DNA of 12,324 bases from Haemophilus paracuniculus (GTDB lineage Bacteria > Pseudomonadota > Gammaproteobacteria > Enterobacterales > Pasteurellaceae): NCBI RefSeq assembly GCF_002015115.1, contig NZ_MUYA01000020.1:1-12324 (forward strand), given 5' to 3'. Each line of letters begins with the position of its first letter. Positions within the stretch are counted from its first letter, which is position 1. The notes beneath the pieces are model-generated. The model saw only the letters and a list, made by a program, of their open reading frames with translations, was not told the origin of the DNA and made no database searches. Made by a program: the position numbers and the translations under genes. Below, piece by piece: positions 7,312 to 12,324 of the stretch.

Positions 7312-7320
7312 TGCTAGAAT
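7312..7320 (+). promoter_or_regulatory. Candidate extended -10 promoter of rlmJ-rapA
   Basis: TGCTAGAAT is an extended -10 (TGn plus TAGAAT) about 30 bp before the rlmJ ATG, in the 55-bp divergent gap with ampD. No good -35 is visible, as is usual for extended -10 promoters. Confidence 0.4.
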
Positions 7321-7349
7321 AACGCCATTTTAACAGCAAAGAGAGTGTT

Positions 7350-8189
7350 ATGCTTAGTTATCGCCATAGTTTCCACGCCGGCAACTACGCCGATGTGTTA
7401 AAACATATCGTTTTAACCCTGATTTTGTCCGCCCTGAAACAGAAAGAGAAGGGCTTTTTCTATCTGGATACCCACTCGGGCGTGGGGCGTTATAGCCTGT
7501 TGAGTGCCGAAGCGGAAAAAACGGGCGAATATATTGAGGGCATTGCTCGGTTATGGGATCGCACCGATCAGCCCGAAGAAGTGTCGCTCTATCTTGATGA
7601 AATCAAAAAAATCAACAAGGGAAAATTGCGTTTTTACGCTGGCTCGCCGTTGTTGGCGGTGCAGCAATTGCGTCCGCAGGATCGTGCCTTATTAACAGAA
7701 TTGCACCCGAATGATTTCCCGCTGTTACGCAATGAATTTGCCAAACAGCCGAATGTGGTAACCAAACGCGAGAATGGTTTTCAGCAGTTGAAATCTGCCT
7801 TGCCACCGAAAGAGAGACGCGGGCTGGTGTTGATTGACCCCCCTTATGAATTAAAAGAAGATTACGAATTGGTGGTAAAAGCGATTGAAGAGGGCTACAA
7901 GCGGTTCGCTACGGGCGTTTATGCAATTTGGTATCCTGTGGTGTTACGCCAACATACCAAACGGATCGTCAAAGGGCTGGAAGCCACGGGCATTCGCAAA
8001 ATTTTGCAAATTGAGTTAGCCGTTCGCCCTGATACCGATCAGCGAGGAATGACCGCAAGCGGTATGATTGTGGTAAATCCGCCGTGGCAGCTTGAAAGTC
8101 AAATGAAAAAAATTCTGCCTTATCTCACGGACGTGCTTGTGCCAGAAGGAACGGGCAGTTGGAATGTGAGTTGGATTGTGCCTGAATAA
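7350..8189 (+). CDS. rlmJ: 23S rRNA (adenine-2030-N6)-methyltransferase RlmJ
   Basis: SAM-dependent methyltransferase that modifies A2030 of 23S rRNA during ribosome assembly. Its 279 aa are typical (E. coli YhiR/RlmJ 280). The hallmark N-terminus [19 protein letters not shown] is intact, [12 protein letters not shown] forms the SAM-binding loop (residues 37-48), and the catalytic DPPY motif is at 163-166. The ATG has AAAGAGAG nearby. An uptake signal core lies in the gene at 7897 and another at 8055. rapA begins 14 bp after the stop, so the two are probably cotranscribed. Confidence 0.96.
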   Translation: MLSYRHSFHAGNYADVLKHIVLTLILSALKQKEKGFFYLDTHSGVGRYSLLSAEAEKTGEYIEGIARLWDRTDQPEEVSLYLDEIKKINKGKLRFYAGSPLLAVQQLRPQDRALLTELHPNDFPLLRNEFAKQPNVVTKRENGFQQLKSALPPKERRGLVLIDPPYELKEDYELVVKAIEEGYKRFATGVYAIWYPVVLRQHTKRIVKGLEATGIRKILQIELAVRPDTDQRGMTASGMIVVNPPWQLESQMKKILPYLTDVLVPEGTGSWNVSWIVPE

Positions 8190-8203
8190 TCAAAGAGGAA
8201 AAT

Positions 8204-11113
8204 ATGTTTGTAATCGGTCAGCGTTGGCTTAGCGAAAGTGAAAATAATTTAGGGTTGGGGATTGTTACGGCGGTGGACACCCGCACCGTGAGCATTGATT
8301 TCCCTGCGGCGGACGAACAGCGTGTTTATGCGGTGGCAGTCGCCCCCCTCACACGGGTGCAGTTTCAGCAGGGCGACAGCGTGAATAGCCTTGACGGCTG
8401 GACGCTCAACATCAGCGAAGTGATTGAAAATCAAGGTTTGCTAATCTATCTCGGCAAGCGGTCGGATACGGGCGAAGAAGTGGTGTTGCCCGAAACCCAA
8501 CTCGATCACAAGGTCAGTTTTAGCAAACCGCAGGATCGGCTGTTCTCGGCTCAAATCGACCGTAGCGACCGCTTCGCCTTGCGTTATCGAGCCTTGCAAC
8601 ATCAGCAGGCTCAATTTCAATCGCCGTTGCGAGGCTTGCGTGGCATTCGTGCCAGCTTGATTCCACATCAGCTACATATCGCCAAAGAGGTGGGGCAACG
8701 CCTCGCCCCTCGTGTGCTGTTGGCGGATGAAGTGGGGTTAGGGAAAACGATTGAAGCGGGAATGATCTTGCAACAACAGCTCTTTTCGGGGCGAGTGGAT
8801 CGGGTGTTGGTGCTTGTGCCAGAGAGCTTGCAACATCAATGGCTGGTCGAAATGCTACGCCGTTTCAACCTGCATTTTTCCCTGTTTGATGAAGAACGTT
8901 GTGCCGATTTCGCCCAAAAAGATGAGGACGACAACGACATCAGCCAAAATCCATTTGAAACGGAATCCCTTGTGATTGCCTCGATTGACTGGCTCGCCAC
9001 CTCGCCGCAACGTGCCAAACAGGTGCTGGACAGCGAGTGGGATATGTTAATCGTTGATGAAGCTCATCATCTGGAATGGTCGGAAAATGAGCCGAGCATC
9101 GCTTATCAATTTGTTGAATCTTTGGCGAAAAAAATTCCGTCCGTGCTATTGCTAACGGCAACCCCAGAACAGCTTGGGCAAGAAAGCCATTTCGCTCGCC
9201 TTGCCTTGCTCGACCCTGATCGTTTCTACGATTACGAAGCCTTTGTCGCCGAGCAGAAACAGTATCAACCCGTTGCCGATGCGGTGGCGACTTTGCTCAA
9301 CGACAAGCCCCTCAACGCCCAAGAGCAGGAAAGCATTAGCGAACTGTTGGCGGAAGAAGACGTTGAGCCGATGTTCCGCATTATCAACAGCGATTGTAGC
9401 GAGGAACAACGCCAAGAAGTGCGTCAAGAGTTGATCAGCGAGTTGATCGATCGCCACGGCACGAGCCGCGTCTTGTTCCGCAACACTCGCCAAGGGGTGA
9501 AAGGCTTTCCGCACCGTGAATTTAACCAAATCACCCTTGAAATGCCGAGCCAATATGCCAATGCGTTCAAGGTAATGGCGATGATGGGCGGCGTGAGCGA
9601 AACCGACCGCTTGTATCCCGAACGGCTGTTCCAACGCTTCAACCCAAACGCAAAATGGTGGGATTTCGACCCTCGCATTGAGTGGCTGATTACTTTCCTC
9701 AAAAATCATCGTGAGCAAAAAATCCTCGTGATCTGCAAACAGGCAGACACAGCGATCCAGCTCGAACAAATTTTGCGTGAGAAAGAGGCGATCCGCTCGG
9801 CGGTGTTCCACGAAAAAATGTCGATTGTCGAGCGAGATCGTGCCGCTGCTTACTTCGCCCAACAGGAAGAGGGGGCGCAGGTGCTAATCAGTTCAAGCAT
9901 CGGCTCTGAGGGGCGAAATTTCCAATTCGCTCGCCATTTGGTGCTGTTCAACTTGCCTGATAACCCTGATTTGTTAGAGCAAAGTATCGGGCGATTGGAT
10001 CGGATCGGGCAGAAACACGATATTCAAATTCACGTCCCTTGCTTTGCCGATTCCGCCCAAATGGTGCTTGCTGATTGGTATCACAAGGGGTTAAATGCCT
10101 TTGAGGAAACCAGTCCAATGGGGGCGAGCCTATTCCGTGAGTTTGGCGAAGAATTAGCGAATTTCTTGCAAGATCCTGCACAATCGCCACAATTTGACGA
10201 CTTTTTGGCTCGCACCCACAAACGCCAGCAACAGCTCAAATTAGAATTAGAAAAAGGGCGAGATCGCTTATTGGAACTCAATTCCAACGGTGGCGAACAG
10301 GCTCAACAGGTGGCGAACCAAATCGCCGAGCAAGATAATGCCCCGCAACTGGTTAATTTTGCATTAAATCTGTTTGATGTGATCGGCTTGGATCAAGAAG
10401 ATTTGGGCGAGCAAAGCATTGTGATCAGCCCAACGGGGCATATGCTCGTGCCTGATTTCCCAGGTTTGAACGAAGAGGGAAGCACCGTTACGTTCGACCG
10501 CCAGCTTGCTCTAATGCGTGAAGATGTGGAATTTTTGACGTGGGATCACCCGATGATCCGCAACGGTATTGACCTCATTACTTCGGGCGACATCGGCAAA
10601 AGTGCGATCTCATTGCTGATCAACAACCAACTGCCCGCAGGGACGCTATTGCTCGAATGTATCTACCTCGTGGAAGCCCAAGCCCCGAAAGGCTTGCAAC
10701 TCACTCGCTTCCTACCGCCAACCCCTGTCCGCTTATTGTTAGACAGCAAGGGCAACGACCTCGCCAAGCAAGTGTCGTTCAGCGGTTTGGAAAAGCAGCT
10801 CAAACCGGTCAATAAACAAATGGCGAACAAAATCGCCAAAATGGCACGGGCAGAAATTGAAAAACTGTTAAGCGTCAGCGAAACGAAAATTGCCAGCTAC
10901 GCCGAGGGCATTATCAACGAGGCGAAAGCCAACGCAGATCACACTCTATCCGCCGAGTTGCACCGCCTAACCTCACTACAAGCGGTCAATAAAAATATCC
11001 GTGCGGACGAAATCACCGCCTTAGAGCAGTTAAGAGAAAACTCCCTCGCCCACCTCAACCAAGCCAACTGGCGGTTGGATAGTTTGAGGGTGATTGTGAG
11101 TAACAAGGGATAG
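8204..11113 (+). CDS. rapA: RNA polymerase-associated ATPase RapA (HepA)
   Basis: SNF2-family ATPase that binds RNA polymerase and promotes its recycling after transcription. It is full length at 969 aa (E. coli 968). The N-terminal [12 protein letters not shown] and tudor-like region is followed by helicase motifs: Walker [16 protein letters not shown] (172-186), the DEAH box in [16 protein letters not shown], and motif [14 protein letters not shown] long C-terminal RapA-specific domain completes it. The start is backed by AAAGAGGAAA a few bases before the ATG, 14 bp after rlmJ. Uptake signal cores occur at 8454, 9606 (minus) and 10978. The stop is followed within 3 bp by a CAAGGGG repeat. 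No defects were seen. Confidence 0.97.
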   Translation: MFVIGQRWLSESENNLGLGIVTAVDTRTVSIDFPAADEQRVYAVAVAPLTRVQFQQGDSVNSLDGWTLNISEVIENQGLLIYLGKRSDTGEEVVLPETQLDHKVSFSKPQDRLFSAQIDRSDRFALRYRALQHQQAQFQSPLRGLRGIRASLIPHQLHIAKEVGQRLAPRVLLADEVGLGKTIEAGMILQQQLFSGRVDRVLVLVPESLQHQWLVEMLRRFNLHFSLFDEERCADFAQKDEDDNDISQNPFETESLVIASIDWLATSPQRAKQVLDSEWDMLIVDEAHHLEWSENEPSIAYQFVESLAKKIPSVLLLTATPEQLGQESHFARLALLDPDRFYDYEAFVAEQKQYQPVADAVATLLNDKPLNAQEQESISELLAEEDVEPMFRIINSDCSEEQRQEVRQELISELIDRHGTSRVLFRNTRQGVKGFPHREFNQITLEMPSQYANAFKVMAMMGGVSETDRLYPERLFQRFNPNAKWWDFDPRIEWLITFLKNHREQKILVICKQADTAIQLEQILREKEAIRSAVFHEKMSIVERDRAAAYFAQQEEGAQVLISSSIGSEGRNFQFARHLVLFNLPDNPDLLEQSIGRLDRIGQKHDIQIHVPCFADSAQMVLADWYHKGLNAFEETSPMGASLFREFGEELANFLQDPAQSPQFDDFLARTHKRQQQLKLELEKGRDRLLELNSNGGEQAQQVANQIAEQDNAPQLVNFALNLFDVIGLDQEDLGEQSIVISPTGHMLVPDFPGLNEEGSTVTFDRQLALMREDVEFLTWDHPMIRNGIDLITSGDIGKSAISLLINNQLPAGTLLLECIYLVEAQAPKGLQLTRFLPPTPVRLLLDSKGNDLAKQVSFSGLEKQLKPVNKQMANKIAKMARAEIEKLLSVSETKIASYAEGIINEAKANADHTLSAELHRLTSLQAVNKNIRADEITALEQLRENSLAHLNQANWRLDSLRVIVSNKG

Positions 11114-11115
11114 TT

Positions 11116-11147
11116 TGCAAGGGGTGGGATTTTGCGGAATTTCGCCC
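11116..11147 (+). repeat. USS-like CAAGGGG element after rapA
   Basis: TGCAAGGGGTGGGATTTTG followed by GGAATTTCGCCC, starting 3 bp after the rapA stop. It matches the genuine extended uptake signal at 63-37 (TGCAAGCGGTGGGATTT) closely apart from a C-to-G change in the core. Confidence 0.6.
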
Positions 11148-11154
11148 TTTCCCT

Positions 11155-11181
11155 GATTTTTCTTCTAAACGAAGAAAAATC
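11155..11181. terminator. Hairpin downstream of rapA
   Basis: GATTTTTCTTC and GAAGAAAAATC form a perfect 11-bp stem with a 5-base loop, 41 bp past the rapA stop. The stem is AT-rich with no T-run after it, so it is a possible but not classic terminator. Confidence 0.45.
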
Positions 11182-11184
11182 CGT

Positions 11185-11298
11185 CCTTCTCTCACAAGTA
11201 GGCGATGGTTTTAAATGCTTAGCAAAGGCAAAAACTCTCTCCCGTTTACGGGAGAGAGACAGTTTGAAATACGTTCAGTATTTCAAGCAGAGAGAGGG
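11185..11298. repeat. Structured intergenic element between rapA and rluA
   Basis: The block is bounded by near-inverted ends CCTTCTCTC (11185-11193) and GAGAGAGGG (11290-11298). It contains two perfect hairpins: CTCTCTCCCG-4-CGGGAGAGAG (11235-11258) and TTGAAATAC-5-GTATTTCAA (11264-11286). This looks like a small miniature or palindromic repeat, or a structured leader. The rluA reading frame stays open through it back to 11132, but those codons follow the hairpins and resemble no protein. Confidence 0.45.
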
Positions 11299-11307
11299 CA
11301 ATCCCAA

Positions 11308-11331
11308 ACAAGCGGTAAGATTTTGGATATT
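11308..11331 (+). repeat. Extended uptake signal sequence upstream of rluA
   Basis: ACAAGCGGT followed by AAGATTTT and then TATTTT is a near-consensus extended Apl-type uptake signal, ending about 20 bp before the rluA start. Confidence 0.75.
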
Positions 11332-11353
11332 TTACAAAAAGAAGAAAAACACA

Positions 11354-12022
11354 ATGGCTTTAATTGAATATAACCCACCGACAGAACCTTGGCTGGACGA
11401 GGTTTACCGTGATAACCATATTTTAGTGCTGAATAAACCGAGCGGGTTGCTGTCTGTGCCGGGCAATCGCCCTGAATATCAAGATAGTGCGATGGTGCGG
11501 GTGCAGCAGAAATATGGTTTTACCGAGCCAGCTCACCGCCTTGATATGGCAACAAGCGGTCTGTTGTTGTTTGCGTTAAGCAAGCAGGCGGAACGAGAGC
11601 TGAAACGTCAATTCCGTGAGCGTGAGCCGAAAAAGCATTATGTGGCGTTGGTGTGGGGAAAATTGGGCGAGCGAGTGGGCGAAACTGGCACAATGGATTT
11701 TCCACTGATTTGCGATTGGGAAAACCGCCCTCGCCAAAAAATCTGCTATGAAAAGGGCAAAAAGGCGATCACTTTTTACGAAGTGCTGGCTTACTATCCG
11801 AACAATACCACAAGGGTCAAATTGACCCCTTACACGGGGCGTTCGCACCAGTTGCGGTTGCACACCCTTGCCCTTGGACATCCGATTTTAGGCGATAAAT
11901 TTTACGCCAATCCGCTAGCTCGAAGCCTCTCGTCTCGCTTGTGCCTACACGCGGAATCCCTCTCGATCACCCACCCAATCACGGGTGAACCGATGACCTT
12001 TTTTGCTGAGGCGGATTTTTAG
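11354..12022 (+). CDS. rluA: Dual-specificity pseudouridine synthase RluA (23S rRNA and tRNA)
   Basis: Isomerises uridine to pseudouridine at 23S rRNA position 746 and tRNA position 32 in the E. coli family member. I chose ATG 11354 (MALIEYNPP): it gives 222 aa (E. coli 219) and places the catalytic Asp at residue 64 in AHRLDMATSG, the same number as in E. coli. The frame continues upstream to 11132, but that part crosses hairpins and an uptake signal and adds 74 unrelated residues. Other family segments are LNKPSGLLSVPG (26-37), KHYVALVWG and TGRSHQLRLH. A modest AAGAAG precedes the start. The stop is followed within 4 bp by a CAAGGGGG palindrome. Confidence 0.95.
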   Translation: MALIEYNPPTEPWLDEVYRDNHILVLNKPSGLLSVPGNRPEYQDSAMVRVQQKYGFTEPAHRLDMATSGLLLFALSKQAERELKRQFREREPKKHYVALVWGKLGERVGETGTMDFPLICDWENRPRQKICYEKGKKAITFYEVLAYYPNNTTRVKLTPYTGRSHQLRLHTLALGHPILGDKFYANPLARSLSSRLCLHAESLSITHPITGEPMTFFAEADF

Positions 12023-12025
12023 TTT

Positions 12026-12063
12026 TGCAAGGGGGGGATTTCTTAAAATTTCGCCCCCTTGTA
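12026..12063 (+). repeat. USS-like CAAGGGGG palindrome after rluA, probably interrupted by the IS110 element
   Basis: TGCAAGGGGG and CCCCCTTGTA flank an AT-rich centre and can form a terminator-like hairpin for rluA. Compared with the copy at 6751-6712, the sequence agrees through GCCCCCT and then diverges (TGTATATT instead of ACCCC). That break coincides with the proposed IS110 insertion point at 12058-12059. Confidence 0.6.
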
Positions 12064-12093
12064 TATTAAAACCCTGCTAAACTTCACCACATA

Positions 12094-12246
12094 AGTGCAG
12101 CATTTCGTTATCCACAGCTTGTTGCCCCCTAGGGCAGAACCCCGTTCCGTAGCGAAGGCGTGGATAACCTTTCATCAGCAAAACCGAACAGTTGATTTAG
12201 TCTTTTAGTCTTCACATTGAAAAACTCGCATACAAGGCAGGTTATT
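12094..12246 (+). ncRNA. Candidate IS110 bridge RNA
   Basis: The region ahead of the recombinase starts AGTGCAG and contains a perfect 9-bp stem, GTTATCCAC (12107-12115) with GTGGATAAC (12160-12168), around a loop holding TTGCCCCCT (12122-12130) and CCGTAG (12147-12152). A second region, AAACCGAACAG to ATACAAGGCAGG, leads directly to the ATG. As far as I remember the IS621 bridge RNA, the order and several short blocks agree (AGTGCAG, AACC-GTT-CGTAG, AAACCGGACAG, CAAGGCTGG). The first loop is taken as target-binding and the second as donor-binding. Ends are approximate. Confidence 0.72.
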
Positions 12247-12247
12247 G

Positions 12248-12324
12248 ATGAACACCCCGATTTATTGCGGCATCGATGTCGCCAAACGTAGCTTGGTGAT
12301 TGGCTTGTCCAATCAGAAGAAAAC
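12248..12324 (+). CDS. IS110-family transposase/recombinase, N-terminal fragment
   Basis: Only 25 codons are in the window: MNTPIYCGIDVAKRSLVIGL and a few more. The YCGIDVAK motif with Asp10 is the first acidic residue of the RuvC-like DEDD catalytic domain that typifies IS110-family recombinases (DEDD plus a C-terminal serine domain). These enzymes use a bridge RNA encoded beside the gene to pair donor and target DNA. The gene is cut by the window edge, so whether it is intact is unknown. No strong Shine-Dalgarno is visible; the preceding bases appear to be bridge-RNA sequence. Confidence 0.88.
   Translation, partial: MNTPIYCGIDVAKRSLVIGLSNQKK

Larger units (their letters stand above)
12058..12324 (+). 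mobile_element. IS110-family insertion sequence, left end (runs off the window)
   Basis: The element is called from the recombinase start at 12248 and about 190 bp of structured non-coding sequence before it, the layout of the IS110 group. The left boundary is placed at the core CT (12058-12059): CTTGTAT (12058-12064) is exactly complementary to ATACAAG (12230-12236), the stretch in the position of a right-donor guide. IS110 elements leave no target duplication or inverted repeats, so the boundary rests on guide matching and on divergence from the repeat it interrupts. Confidence 0.75.

Noticed and set aside
7295..7339. Longer ampD start adding 15 residues
   Set aside because: It consumes most of the divergent promoter gap. 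The internal ATG at 7294 has AGAGGT upstream and gives the usual length and zinc-ligand numbering.
9152..9862. 236-codon open frame opposite rapA
   Set aside because: It lies wholly within rapA on the other strand, has no recognisable family motifs, and is explained by rapA codon use.
11132..11353. Longer rluA start adding 74 N-terminal residues
   Set aside because: The added codons run through hairpins and an uptake signal. The ATG at 11354 gives family length and catalytic Asp64.

Overview
The window looks like chromosomal DNA from a Pasteurellaceae bacterium of the Actinobacillus/Mannheimia/Glaesserella branch. The main evidence is eleven copies of the Apl-type DNA uptake signal core ([A/G]CAAGCGGT), several with the AT-rich extended half. 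The housekeeping proteins DeoB, DeoD, AmpD, RlmJ, RapA and RluA also have the lengths and motifs of their gammaproteobacterial families.

Layout: 1-12 appears to be the outermost bases of an IS110-family element lying mostly off the left edge. deoB (101-1327) and deoD (1422-2141) follow on the + strand and form a nucleoside-salvage pair. They end in a strong bidirectional terminator (2160-2189) that also serves the convergent operon on the other strand. That minus-strand operon (6397 down to 2203) is the most unusual part of the window. It has a 431-aa protein of unknown function with a glycine-zipper segment, then, 14 bp later, a Ycf46-like AAA+ ATPase with a C-terminal array of LRV/HEAT-like repeats. 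The ATPase reading frame is open for about 2.9 kb, but its well-placed ATG (5087-5085) is out of frame because of a perfect AAAC tetranucleotide tract (5057-5082). Gaining one repeat, or losing two, would give a 962-aa protein. I read this as a phase-variable gene in the OFF state. Both proteins end in a near-identical PFN[F/W]F tail, which suggests they work together.

A 342-bp non-coding stretch (6398-6739) holds the operon's probable promoter and several palindromic repeats. ampD (6740-7294, minus) is divergent from rlmJ-rapA (7350-11113, plus; peptidoglycan recycling, 23S rRNA methylation and RNA polymerase recycling). A 240-bp structured intergenic region then leads to rluA (11354-12022).

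The right end (12058-12324) is the left end of an IS110-family element: a probable bridge RNA, then the first 25 codons of the recombinase. Its predicted guides agree with the insertion boundary seen here, with the opposite-facing end at the left edge, and with apparently empty target sites inside the window. The targets lie in a G-variant, uptake-signal-like palindromic element (CAAGGGG) that occurs at or next to the stop codons of most genes here.
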